Of a stretch of DNA of 10,463 bases, positions 1-7,399 are shown one piece after another. Source of the stretch: an uncultured Verrucomicrobiota bacterium (lineage in GTDB: Bacteria; Verrucomicrobiota; Kiritimatiellia; RFP12; UBA1067); the NCBI GenBank assembly GCA_945947925.1, contig CAMEZU010000046.1:1-10463 (forward strand), in the 5' to 3' direction. Position numbers and translations under genes: made by a program. Within the stretch, counting starts at the first letter, position 1. Every line of letters begins with the position of its first letter. Under the pieces are notes generated by a model that saw only the letters and a program-made list of their open reading frames with translations, made no database searches and was not told the DNA's origin.

Positions 1-589
1 TGAGCGAGTACATGCCGCGGTGCTTCTCGCCGCCGAGGAACATGACGCGCTTGAGGTGCGGATAGCGCGCGCTCTTCAGCTCGCCGCGCGGCTGGGTCTT
101 GAGCTCGGGAACGAGGTGGTTCATCACCTCGACGTAGTCGCAGTCGCGGTAGCCGGAGATGATGAAGATGTTCTCCGCGTCCGACTGGGTCAGCGCGAAG
201 TCCATCTCGTGTTCCTTGTAGTGGATGTTGAGCGGCAGGAGAATGGCGCCGATCTTGGCGGTCGCGAACATGAGGACGACCCAGTGCGGGACGTTCGTCG
301 CCCAAAGCGCGACCTTCTCGCCGTGCTTCACGCCGAGGGCCATGAGGCCGCGCGCGAGGCGGTCGACCTCCTCGCCGAACTCGTACCAGGTGAGCCGGTA
401 GTCGCGGTCAGCGTAGACGACGGCGTCGTTCTCGCCGCAGCGCGCGATGGTCTGGTCCAGGAGCTGGCCAAGCGTGTAGGTGTGGGTGACGGGCAGGTTG
501 TGCCAGGCGACGCCCTGCGAGACGCTTTGCGTGAACGGGGCCGTCGTCGGTGCCGTTCCGAACGAGTCGGACAGCTTGAACTCAGTCAT
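1..589 (-). CDS. AMP-binding acyl-CoA/acyl-ACP synthetase, N-terminal part (cut by window edge)
   Basis: The first 196 codons are present and open to the window edge. The protein belongs to the ANL adenylate-forming superfamily, which activates a carboxylic acid with ATP to an acyl-adenylate and then to a thioester. Visible N-terminal signatures are LTWYEF near residues 66-71, GVKHGEKVALWATNVPHWV near 86-103 and KIGAILLPLN near 112-121, as in fatty acyl-CoA synthetases. The ATP-binding P-loop and the C-terminal lid lie outside the window, so activity and substrate cannot be judged. The start ATG at 589 is well supported: it has AAGGAGG six bases upstream and overlaps the previous gene's stop in ATGACTGA. 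In an operon with fab genes, an acyltransferase and a glycosyltransferase, a fatty or modified acyl substrate is likely. It could equally recycle free fatty acids. Confidence 0.88.
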   Translation of the reverse strand, partial: MTEFKLSDSFGTAPTTAPFTQSVSQGVAWHNLPVTHTYTLGQLLDQTIARCGENDAVVYADRDYRLTWYEFGEEVDRLARGLMALGVKHGEKVALWATNVPHWVVLMFATAKIGAILLPLNIHYKEHEMDFALTQSDAENIFIISGYRDCDYVEVMNHLVPELKTQPRGELKSARYPHLKRVMFLGGEKHRGMYSL

Positions 590-1289
590 GATGGGCCTCC
601 TTCTTGTGCGGAAGGTGAATGGTCTTGCCCCGTCCGGTCAGCACGGGGACGCCGAGATGGTACTTGATCGCCAGGGCGCGGATGACGAAAATCGCGACGA
701 CGGAGACGATGTAGCGCACGAAGGGATCCTCCACGCCGCACCAGTAGAGGACGTACCAGAGGAGTCCGCCCGCCGCGCACGCCATCGCGTAGAGCTCCTT
801 GCGGAAGATGAGCGGCACTTCGTTGATGCAGATGTCGCGCATGACGCCGCCGAAGACGGCCGTGATGACGCCCATGATGATCGCGCACCACCAGTCGGCG
901 AAGCTGTCGATGCCGCGGTCCACGCCGATGCGGATCGACTTCTCGAGGCCGATGACCATGAAGACGGAGATGGCGATCGTGTCGAAGATGAACCAGGTGA
1001 TCTTGCCGCTGATGAACCGGCGTCCGAAGAGCCAGACCGCGACCACGGCGAGGAAGGTGGTGAAGAGATAGCTTGGCGCCGTCATCCAGAACGGCGTCAC
1101 CCCGAGCATGATGTCGCGGAGCGTGCCGCCGCCGAGGGCCGTGACGAAGCCGATCACGTAGGCGCCGAACCAGTCGAAGCGCTTGTAGCAGGCGAGGCGC
1201 ACGCCGGACATGGCGCCGGCGAACGTCCCGATGTACTCCACGGCCGTCATGAACGGCCGGATCTCGTCATGCCAGGCTGCGTCTACCAT
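582..1289 (-). CDS. UPF0126/TRIC-type membrane protein (two-repeat cation channel family)
   Basis: This is a 235-residue, strongly hydrophobic inner-membrane protein. It has the two internal repeats typical of the UPF0126 family (E. coli YadS and YicG; Pfam still uses the name glycine transporter; homologous to trimeric intracellular cation channels). The signature occurs twice: GFVTALGGGTLRDIMLG at residues 47-63 and a second copy near 140-159 with GGVMRD followed by NEVP. The pattern suggests about seven membrane segments, with a basic, His-rich C-terminal tail. Prokaryotic members form K+-permeable trimeric channels in vitro; their role in cells is poorly known. The ATG at 1289 lies three bases after the GT2 stop but has a poor ribosome site. 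An ATG at 1250, 13 codons later, would start nearer the first helix as in most family members, so the true start is uncertain. The stop overlaps the AMP-ligase start by eight bases. Confidence 0.88.
   Translation of the reverse strand: MVDAAWHDEIRPFMTAVEYIGTFAGAMSGVRLACYKRFDWFGAYVIGFVTALGGGTLRDIMLGVTPFWMTAPSYLFTTFLAVVAVWLFGRRFISGKITWFIFDTIAISVFMVIGLEKSIRIGVDRGIDSFADWWCAIIMGVITAVFGGVMRDICINEVPLIFRKELYAMACAAGGLLWYVLYWCGVEDPFVRYIVSVVAIFVIRALAIKYHLGVPVLTGRGKTIHLPHKKEAHHD
596..602 (-). promoter_or_regulatory. Strong Shine-Dalgarno site of the AMP-ligase gene
   Basis: AAGGAGG on the minus strand sits six bases before the ATG at 589, inside the 3' end of the UPF0126 gene. It fixes the AMP-ligase start and supports independent re-initiation at the overlapping stop/start. 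Confidence 0.8.
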
Positions 1290-1292
1290 AAC

Positions 1293-2501
1293 TCAGTTCC
1301 CGTGAGGAATCGGCTTCCAGGTCCTCGTCGGGTGGACAAGGGTGAAGAGGACCGTCAGGGACAGGACGAACGAGAAGATGGGGAAGGTCATCACGGCCCA
1401 CCAGCGCGGACGGCGCTTCTTGTTCGAGAGAAGAACCGCGCTGCAGGCCATGACCCAGCTCACGAGCGAGACGAACGCCATCGAGGAGGCGAAGAGGAAG
1501 AGCGCGAGGAGTGGATCGCGTCCCGAGATCAGGCGCAGCACCAGGGTCACGAAGGACAGCAGAATCAAGAAGGCGACGGAAAGTCCCGTCAGCATGGCGA
1601 AGTAGCTGTCGAAGAGGCGGAACGAGAAATGGTCGAAGAGGGCCGAGAGCCACGGCACGAAGTACAGGCGGACGACCTGCCAGCAACCGGTCGCCCAGCG
1701 GCAGAGCTGGCGCCACATGTGATGGACCGTGACGGGCTGCTCGTCGGCATACTCCGCCTCGGGCACGTAGGCGATGCGGCAGCCGCGGATGTTGCACTGG
1801 ACGGAGAACTCGACGTCCTCGACCATCGTCTTCGTCTGCCAGCCCTTCTCGTCGAGCAGGTCCAGCCGGAACGCGAAGCCCGTGCCGGTCAGCTTGCCGG
1901 AGAGGTTGAGGTTCGTGCGCACGCGGTTCGAGAGCTCGTTCATGAGGTCCCAATAGACGGTGTACCAGCCGGAGATCACGTTCTTGGTCGCGTTGGACGA
2001 CATGCGCCGGCCCGTCGCGATGCGCTCGCCGTCGTTGAGGGCGTCGTTCATGTGGTCGAACCACTGCGCGGAGACGATGTTGTCGGCGTCGAAGACCGCA
2101 ACGGCGTCATAGGCTCCGCAGGCGATGACCTTCTCCAGGCCCCAGGCGAGGACGTCGCCCTTGCCGCTGCTCGGCACCGTCTTCTCCCACACGATGGCGC
2201 CGGCCTCGCGCGCCCGCGCCGCGGTCTGGTCCGAACAGTTGTCGGCCAGCACGATCACGTCCCGAAGCTCGCGGGGATAGCTCGTCATCATGATGCTCTT
2301 GACGGGCAGCCGGATGACCCGCTCCTCGTTGCGCGCGCAGACGAGCACCGCGAAGCGGAGCTTGCGCGTGGCCTTCGGATGAACGGCCGAACGCCGGAAG
2401 AGGCCGACGAAGAGAATCATCGTCGACCAGAGGAAGACGAACGCCATCACGACGGAGACGACGCTGAACATGTCGGTCAGGAAGAACTCAGCTGCGATCA
2501 T
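1293..2501 (-). CDS. Family 2 glycosyltransferase, membrane-bound, processive type
   Basis: The 402-residue protein has an N-terminal membrane helix (about 12-34), a cytoplasmic GT-A domain (about 48-280) and three or more C-terminal helices (about 297-390). GT2 catalytic elements are all visible: ADNCSD with Asp87, the metal-binding DAD at 138-140, GTGFAFR at 206-212, the catalytic-base region VED at 227-229, and QLCRW at 265-269, which matches the QxxRW motif of cellulose, chitin and hyaluronan synthase-like enzymes. It should transfer sugar from a nucleotide donor to a polymer or lipid acceptor at the inner membrane. The sugar and acceptor cannot be told from sequence. The start at 2501 is chosen over an upstream in-frame ATG at 2561 because AGGAGG lies seven bases before it and the protein then begins at its membrane helix. 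It overlaps the acyltransferase stop by 14 bases. Confidence 0.88.
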   Translation of the reverse strand: MIAAEFFLTDMFSVVSVVMAFVFLWSTMILFVGLFRRSAVHPKATRKLRFAVLVCARNEERVIRLPVKSIMMTSYPRELRDVIVLADNCSDQTAARAREAGAIVWEKTVPSSGKGDVLAWGLEKVIACGAYDAVAVFDADNIVSAQWFDHMNDALNDGERIATGRRMSSNATKNVISGWYTVYWDLMNELSNRVRTNLNLSGKLTGTGFAFRLDLLDEKGWQTKTMVEDVEFSVQCNIRGCRIAYVPEAEYADEQPVTVHHMWRQLCRWATGCWQVVRLYFVPWLSALFDHFSFRLFDSYFAMLTGLSVAFLILLSFVTLVLRLISGRDPLLALFLFASSMAFVSLVSWVMACSAVLLSNKKRRPRWWAVMTFPIFSFVLSLTVLFTLVHPTRTWKPIPHGN

Positions 2502-3312
2502 CGCGCCACCTCCTGTGTGCCCAGAGATACTGTTCGGGGTATTCCCGCACCGCCTCGGCAATCCGGTCGTTCAGAAGCTGCGTGGCCGTCGCGAGGTCCG
2601 TCCCCTTCTCGAAGCTGAGCGGCTTGCCGCCGACGAGTCCGTAGACGTACGGCGCGCGACGCACGAAGGAGCCGACGACAATCGGATGTCCGTAGCGGAT
2701 CGCCATGCGCGTCACGCTCGTGAACGTCTTCGCGGGACGGCCGAGGAACTCGAGCTTGAGTCCCTTGGACGTGTGCTGGTCCATCAGAAGCGTCATGGCC
2801 GCGCAGGTTTCCTCCCACTGGCGGATCACCTCGGGCGTGAAGCCGCGGTTCTTGTTGATGATCGTTACGGGACCGCGGAAATGGTACTTCTTCATCAGCT
2901 TCGCCACCAGGCGGTTGTTCACCGTCCGGGCGACCGCCATCATCGGGCGCGCGAAGGAGATGACGTTCGTCGCCGCCTCCCAGACGCCATGATGTCCGCT
3001 CGTGATGAGAATCGGCAGGTCGGGACGGTCCAGCAGGAGCTTGACGGCCTCGGGATCCGCCTCGGAGAAATCAAGGTGCTCGCGCCAGTTGTCCTTGTTG
3101 ACGACGCCCGGCACGAACAGCGCCTCGCCGATGTGCCCGGCGAGATGGCACCACGCCTTCTTGGCGATCCGCCGCGCCTCGTCGGCGTCGGCGGTGATGC
3201 CGCACTTCAGGATGTTGTCGACGGAAAGGCGGCGGCGTTTCGGAAAGAACCACCACAGGACCGACGCAAGGCCGGCTCCGAATCCGTAGGCGTGTCTCTG
3301 AAAGAAGGTCAT
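2488..3312 (-). CDS. LpxL/HtrB-like lipid A biosynthesis acyltransferase
   Basis: A 274-residue member of the bacterial lipid A acyltransferase family (LPLAT superfamily), which moves an acyl chain from acyl-ACP or acyl-CoA to a lipid on the inner face of the inner membrane. A hydrophobic N-terminal helix (about 8-23) ends at a basic FPKRRR stretch, a typical membrane anchor. The catalytic HX4E motif is His107-Glu112 in SGHHGVWEAA. MDQ at 177-179, LGRPAKTF at 190-197 and the C-terminal PEQYLWAHRRWR at 259-270 match the family. It is somewhat shorter than E. coli LpxL (about 306). The start lies five bases after the hisD stop. With a glycosyltransferase directly downstream, the acceptor could be lipid A or another glycolipid; the sequence does not decide which. 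Confidence 0.88.
   Translation of the reverse strand: MTFFQRHAYGFGAGLASVLWWFFPKRRRLSVDNILKCGITADADEARRIAKKAWCHLAGHIGEALFVPGVVNKDNWREHLDFSEADPEAVKLLLDRPDLPILITSGHHGVWEAATNVISFARPMMAVARTVNNRLVAKLMKKYHFRGPVTIINKNRGFTPEVIRQWEETCAAMTLLMDQHTSKGLKLEFLGRPAKTFTSVTRMAIRYGHPIVVGSFVRRAPYVYGLVGGKPLSFEKGTDLATATQLLNDRIAEAVREYPEQYLWAHRRWRDDRS
2509..2514 (-). promoter_or_regulatory. Shine-Dalgarno site deciding the GT2 start
   Basis: AGGAGG on the minus strand lies seven bases before the ATG at 2501, within the last codons of the acyltransferase gene. It rules in this start rather than the in-frame ATG at 2561, which has no comparable site and would overlap the previous gene by 74 bases. Confidence 0.8.
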
Positions 3313-3317
3313 TCAGC

Positions 3318-4592
3318 TCACTCGAAGCGGATGGTCGCCGCGCGGCCGTGTCCGTCAAGCCCCTCGACGGCGGCGAATGCCTCGATCGTCGGCTTGGTCT
3401 CGCGCAGGTCGGCCTGGGTGAAGGCGACGAAGCTGTGGCGCCGACGGAAGTCGTCGGGGGTGAGGCCGTTGAACATGTTCGCCGCCCCGCCCGTCGGCAG
3501 CACGTGGCTCGGTCCCGCGACGAAGTCGCCGGCCGATTCGGGCGTCCAGGGACCCGCGAAGACCGCGCCCGCGCTGCGGACGCCCTTCATCACCTTGAGC
3601 GCATCCTTCGTCATGATCTCGAAATGCTCCGGCGCGAAGGCGTTCACGACCTCGAGCCCCTCCGCGACGCCCTTCGCCACGACGATCAGGATGCCGTCGC
3701 GGTCGATGACGCGCTGGACGAGCGCCTTGCGGGAGAGCGTCTCGGTCTGCCTGAGCACCTCGGCGCGGATCTCCTTCGCGAGCTTCTCGGACGTACAGAC
3801 GCAGAGCGACTTCTCCCAGCCGCTGCCGTGCTCGGCCTGGCTCAAGAGGTCCGCCGCAATCCAGCGCACGTCGACCGATCCGTCGGTGAGGACGGCGATT
3901 TCGCTCGGCCCCGCCACCTGGTCGATCGCGACGTAACCGTAGACCTGGCGCTTCGCGGCCGTCACGAACGCATTGCCCGGACCTGCGATCTTCTGCACCT
4001 TGCGGCACGTCTTCGTGCCGAAGGCCATCATGCCGATCGCCTGGATGCCGCCGACGCGGTAGATTTCAGTCGCGCCCGCGAGCTTGAGGGCGTAGAGGAG
4101 GACGGGGTTCACCTCGCCGGTCTTGCCCGCCGGGGTGCACGCCACGATCTCCTTCACGCCTGCCGCCTTCGCGAGCGTCACGGTCATCACCGAGGTCGAC
4201 GCCAGCGGCGCCGTGCCCCCGGGAATGTACACCCCGACGCGGTCCATCGGCGAATAGAACTCGCCGGCCGAGCCGCCGCGGGGCGTCTTCATCGTCCAGG
4301 CCTGGCGCAGCGACGCCTTCGAGAAGCGGAGAACGCGCCGGTGCGCGTCCTTCACGGCGCGCACGAGCTTCGGGTCAATCGTCTTCTCGAGCGCCTCGAG
4401 CTCGACCTCGACCTTCAGCTTCGTCCCCTTGTAGCCCTCGAACTTCGCGACGTACGCGCGGACGGCCCTGTCGCCGTCCTGGCGGATCGCGGCCAGCACC
4501 TCCGCCGCAGCCTTCTCGGCCTCCTCCGGAAACGCCGGACGCGCGTTGAACTTCGCGATGCGCCCGTCACCGACCTGAACGATACGGATCAT
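3318..4592 (-). CDS. hisD: Histidinol dehydrogenase
   Basis: A 424-residue enzyme, close to the usual length of about 430. It carries out the last two steps of histidine synthesis: zinc-dependent, NAD-linked oxidation of L-histidinol via histidinal to histidine in the cytoplasm. The family signature around IDQVAGPSEIAVL (223-235) through LLSQAEHG (249-256) is present. Residues matching the E. coli zinc and catalytic set are all kept with the expected spacing: Gln252, His255, Glu322, His323, Asp356, His363, Glu410 and His415. This supports true HisD activity rather than a diverged paralogue. The ATG at 4592, four bases after the fabZ stop, is preferred. The in-frame ATG at 4652 would add 20 residues lying wholly within fabZ. 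No other his gene is in the window, and its place inside a lipid operon is unusual. Confidence 0.95.
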   Translation of the reverse strand: MIRIVQVGDGRIAKFNARPAFPEEAEKAAAEVLAAIRQDGDRAVRAYVAKFEGYKGTKLKVEVELEALEKTIDPKLVRAVKDAHRRVLRFSKASLRQAWTMKTPRGGSAGEFYSPMDRVGVYIPGGTAPLASTSVMTVTLAKAAGVKEIVACTPAGKTGEVNPVLLYALKLAGATEIYRVGGIQAIGMMAFGTKTCRKVQKIAGPGNAFVTAAKRQVYGYVAIDQVAGPSEIAVLTDGSVDVRWIAADLLSQAEHGSGWEKSLCVCTSEKLAKEIRAEVLRQTETLSRKALVQRVIDRDGILIVVAKGVAEGLEVVNAFAPEHFEIMTKDALKVMKGVRSAGAVFAGPWTPESAGDFVAGPSHVLPTGGAANMFNGLTPDDFRRRHSFVAFTQADLRETKPTIEAFAAVEGLDGHGRAATIRFE

Positions 4593-4596
4593 GGCC

Positions 4597-5052
4597 TTAC
4601 TTCGCTCCTCCGAGCATGCAGGTGAGCGTGCCTTCGACGGCCAGCTCGTCACCGACGTAGCCCTTCGCCTCGAAGACGCCGATGATCTTCTTCAGCTTGA
4701 TGATCTTCGAGACGACGGTCAGCTTGTCGCCGGGACGGACCGGACGCTTGAACTTGGCCTCCTCGACCTTGGCGAAGAGGAAGCTCGCCTGCTCGCCGAG
4801 GAATTCCGTCGCCACGAGGCCGGCGCCGGCGACCTGCGCCATCGTCTCGACCAGCACGACGCCCGGAACGATCGGGTAGTTGGGGAAGTGGCCCTTGAAG
4901 AACTCGTTCTTCTCCATCGTGAACGTGTACTCGCCGACCGCACCCGTCTCGTCCGCCGAAATCAGCGTGTCGACGAAGAGGAACGGATCGCGGTGCGGAA
5001 GAAGCTCGATGCCAGGCTTGTTGTAGACGTTCTTGAGCTGAGGGATTTCCAT
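4597..5052 (-). CDS. fabZ: 3-hydroxyacyl-ACP dehydratase FabZ
   Basis: A 151-residue hot-dog-fold dehydratase, of usual FabZ length. It removes water from 3-hydroxyacyl-ACP to give trans-2-enoyl-ACP in the fatty-acid elongation cycle. Diagnostic stretches are LLPHRDPFLFVD (17-28) and GHFPNYPIVPGVVLVETMAQ (54-73), holding the catalytic His55 and Glu69. FLFAKVEEAKFKRPVRPGD (91-109) also matches the family. Nothing suggests FabA-type isomerase activity, though FabZ and FabA cannot be separated with full certainty without alignment. The start lies four bases after the fabF stop. AGAAGG in the fabF tail is a plausible ribosome site. Its placement next to fabF and fabH implies a role in bulk or dedicated acyl-chain synthesis. 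Confidence 0.95.
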   Translation of the reverse strand: MEIPQLKNVYNKPGIELLPHRDPFLFVDTLISADETGAVGEYTFTMEKNEFFKGHFPNYPIVPGVVLVETMAQVAGAGLVATEFLGEQASFLFAKVEEAKFKRPVRPGDKLTVVSKIIKLKKIIGVFEAKGYVGDELAVEGTLTCMLGGAK

Positions 5053-5056
5053 GGGA

Positions 5057-6334
5057 TTACGCCTTCTTGAAAACGAGGATGCCGTTGTGACCGCCGAAGC
5101 CGAGCGACGAGCTCATCGCCACGCGGATGTCGCGCTTCACGCCGACATTCGGGGTGTAGTTGAGGTCGAGCTCCGGATCGGGGTTCTCGTAGTTGATCGT
5201 CGCCGGGCAGTAGCCCTCGTTGATCGCGAGCGCCGTGAGCGCCGCCTCGATCGCGCCGGTCGCGCCCAGGCAGTGTCCGTGGTACGGCTTCGTGGAGGAG
5301 ATGTTGATCTTCTTCGCCTGCTCCTCGCCGAACACGCGCTTGAACGCCGTCGTCTCCATCGCATCGTTGAGGTGCGTGGACGTGCCGTGCGCGTTGATGT
5401 AGTCGACCGTCGTCTTGTCCGTCACCTCGGCATTGGCGAGGGCGATCTCGATCGCCTTGACCGCACCGTCCGCGGACGGATCGGGCGCCGTGATGTGGTA
5501 GGCGTCGCAGGTCGAGCCGTAGCCCGCGAGCTCGGCATAGACCTTCGCGCCGCGCGCCTTGGCATGCTCCTCGCTCTCGAGGATCAGCACCGCCGCGCCC
5601 TCGCCCATGACGAAGCCGTCACGGTCGACGTTGAACGGACGACAGGCCTTCTCGGGCGTGTCGTTGAACTTGGTCGCAAGCGCCTTCTCCTTCATGAAGC
5701 CGCCGACGCAGAATTCCATGATTGTGCCTTCCGCACCGCCGGCGATCATCACGTCCGCACGGCCGGCGCGGATCATGTCCAGCGCGAAGCCGAGCGCGTC
5801 CGTCGAGGAGGCGCACGCGGTGACGACGACCTGGCAGGGACCCTTCGCGCCGAGCGCGATGGCGATGTTGCCGGCGCCCTCGTTGGCGATCAGCTCGGGA
5901 ATCGCGAGCGGCGAGAGGCGGTCGGGACCGCGGTCGAAAAGCGTCTTGAACGCATCTTCGGTGACGTCGAGGCCGCCGATGCCGTTGCCGAGCATCGTGC
6001 CGACGCGGTCCATGTCAGGCTGGAAGCCTGTGTCGCCCTCGACGCCCTTGCGCGCGAAGCCGGCGTCCTTCCACGCCTCGACGGCCGCCGTCACGGCGTA
6101 CTTGGAGAAGTTCGCCATCTTGCGCGCGTCCTTCTTGTCGAGGAGTCCGCTGCCGATGGCGTACTCGTCGAAGCCCTTCAGCTCGGCCGCGACCTGGCAG
6201 GTGCAGCGGGAGGGGTCGAACTTGGTGATGCGGCCAATGCCCGACTTACCGGCCTTGACCGACTCCCAGGTGGCAGCCTTGCCGTTGCCAACGGCTGTCA
6301 GCATTCCAATGCCTGTGATCATTACTTTCTTCAT
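5057..6334 (-). CDS. fabF: Beta-ketoacyl-ACP synthase II (FabF type)
   Basis: A 425-residue condensing enzyme, slightly longer than E. coli FabF (413). It extends acyl-ACP by two carbons using malonyl-ACP. The catalytic triad is present: Cys174 in TACASSTDA, His316 in NAHGTSTHLND and His354 in a GHCLGATGA context, with Lys349 also kept. Two departures from the common pattern are visible. The residues between Lys349 and the last catalytic Gly-His are Pro-Tyr-His instead of the usual Ser-Met-Thr. The gate-loop Phe in NSFGFGG is Leu411 (SSLGFGGHNG). The start ATG at 6334 has AAGGAAA about six bases upstream in the 37-base gap after fabH. It could be the housekeeping KAS II or a ketosynthase tuned to a special chain. 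The catalytic residues argue it is an active elongating enzyme, not a chain-length factor. Confidence 0.95.
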   Translation of the reverse strand: MKKVMITGIGMLTAVGNGKAATWESVKAGKSGIGRITKFDPSRCTCQVAAELKGFDEYAIGSGLLDKKDARKMANFSKYAVTAAVEAWKDAGFARKGVEGDTGFQPDMDRVGTMLGNGIGGLDVTEDAFKTLFDRGPDRLSPLAIPELIANEGAGNIAIALGAKGPCQVVVTACASSTDALGFALDMIRAGRADVMIAGGAEGTIMEFCVGGFMKEKALATKFNDTPEKACRPFNVDRDGFVMGEGAAVLILESEEHAKARGAKVYAELAGYGSTCDAYHITAPDPSADGAVKAIEIALANAEVTDKTTVDYINAHGTSTHLNDAMETTAFKRVFGEEQAKKINISSTKPYHGHCLGATGAIEAALTALAINEGYCPATINYENPDPELDLNYTPNVGVKRDIRVAMSSSLGFGGHNGILVFKKA

Positions 6335-6371
6335 GTGTTCTTTCCTTTTTCTTGAGGACTTTCTAAAAGAG

Positions 6372-7394
6372 TCAGAGGTTCGGCCACGTGCAGTACGTGC
6401 CCGCGTAGGTGAGGCCGGCGCCGAAGCCGACCATGACGATCTTCATGCCTTCCTTCAGCTCGCCCGCGCGGACGACCTGGTCGAGGGAAATCGGAATCGA
6501 CGCCGCGCTCGTGTTGGCGGTCGTCTCGAGGTTGAGCCAGAACTTCTCGAGCGGCAGCTTCATGCGGCGCGCCACCGCCTCGATGATGCGCCCGTTCGCC
6601 TGGTGCGCGAACACGCGGTCGAGCTCCTCCGGCGTCGTCCCGAGGAGCGTGCAGAGGTCGCGGCTCACCTTGGAGAGCGTGCGGACCGCGAACGCAAAGA
6701 CGTCATGTCCCTGCAGCGTCAGCTCGGCAAGGATCGGCGAGCCCTTCATCGGCACGCCCGTCTTCGGATCGATCGGGAGCGCCTTGCGGCAGCCGCCCTC
6801 GCGCTTGATGAACTCCGCGCCGTTGCCGTCCGCCCCGAGGAGCGTGTGCGCCTTCGTCTTGAGCGAGGCGACGCCCGGCGGCTCGTCGTTGCCGAGCACC
6901 ACCGCGCCCGCACCGTCGCCGAAGAGAATGCAGCTCGACCGGTCCGTCCAGTCGAGAATGCGCGTCAGCGACTCGGACCCGATCACGAGCGCCTTCTTCT
7001 CAGGGTAGAAGTTGACGAAGCCGCGCGCCTGCTCGAGCGCGTAGACAAAGCCCGCGCAGGCCGCCTGCAGGTCGAACGCGCCCGCGTTGACGCAACCGAG
7101 CATGCCCTGTACGACGCAGGCCGTGGACGGGAACGGGTTGTAGTCGGGCGTCGAGGTCGCGAGCACGATGAGGCCGATCTCCTCGGGCTTCACGCCCGCC
7201 GCCTCCATCGCCGCACGCGCCGCCTTCGCGGCCATCGTCGACGTCGACTCCCCCTCTTCCGCCACATGGCGCGAATGAATGCCCGTATGCGAGTAAATCC
7301 ACTCGTCAGACGTCTCCAACGATTGAGCGATGTCCTCGTTGGTCACCACTTTCGGCGGAAGATAGCTGCCCGTACCTAGAATTCGAATGCCCAT
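6372..7394 (-). CDS. fabH: Beta-ketoacyl-ACP synthase III (FabH)
   Basis: A 340-residue initiating condensing enzyme, which joins a short acyl-CoA primer to malonyl-ACP to begin fatty-acid synthesis. The Cys-His-Asn triad is visible: Cys113 in DLQAACAGFVYALE, His264 in FAHQANGRIIEAVA and Asn294 in TANTSAASIP. ILGTGSYLP at the N-terminus and the DEWIYSHTGIHSRH region (30-43) are classic FabH features. It is about 20 residues longer than E. coli FabH, mostly from a longer segment between about 191 and 226 in the variable part before the QGHDVF helix. Whether the primer is acetyl-CoA or branched cannot be read from the sequence. The start ATG at 7394 has AAGGA five bases upstream. It is the promoter-proximal gene of the operon. 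Confidence 0.95.
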   Translation of the reverse strand: MGIRILGTGSYLPPKVVTNEDIAQSLETSDEWIYSHTGIHSRHVAEEGESTSTMAAKAARAAMEAAGVKPEEIGLIVLATSTPDYNPFPSTACVVQGMLGCVNAGAFDLQAACAGFVYALEQARGFVNFYPEKKALVIGSESLTRILDWTDRSSCILFGDGAGAVVLGNDEPPGVASLKTKAHTLLGADGNGAEFIKREGGCRKALPIDPKTGVPMKGSPILAELTLQGHDVFAFAVRTLSKVSRDLCTLLGTTPEELDRVFAHQANGRIIEAVARRMKLPLEKFWLNLETTANTSAASIPISLDQVVRAGELKEGMKIVMVGFGAGLTYAGTYCTWPNL

Positions 7395-7399
7395 TCTTT

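Larger units (their letters stand above)
1..7394 (-). other. Predicted eight-gene operon for fatty-acid, lipid and glycan synthesis
   Basis: Eight genes follow one another on the minus strand with gaps of 37, 4, 4, 5, -14, 3 and -8 bases, in the order fabH, fabF, fabZ, hisD, LpxL-like acyltransferase, GT2, UPF0126 protein, AMP-ligase. The only promoter-like sequence seen is upstream of fabH. No intrinsic terminator is visible inside. Tight spacing and the two overlaps imply one transcript with translational coupling. The operon continues past the left edge, so its full length is unknown. Not seen in this window are acpP, fabD, fabG and an enoyl reductase, which the fatty-acid cycle also needs. 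Co-transcription is an inference from spacing. Confidence 0.75.

Noticed and set aside
480..2618. A 712-codon open frame on the plus strand spanning parts of four minus-strand genes
   Set aside because: It crosses several well-supported genes, is rich in Glu/Asp/Arg/His with no domain, and fits the same antisense shadow effect.
4593..4652. Longer hisD start at 4652
   Set aside because: It would add 20 residues read entirely from fabZ sequence and not resembling HisD N-termini.
6335..6371. Possible promoter or terminator between fabH and fabF
   Set aside because: The gap is 37 bases, with only a ribosome site for fabF and no hairpin with a T-run or -10 box.
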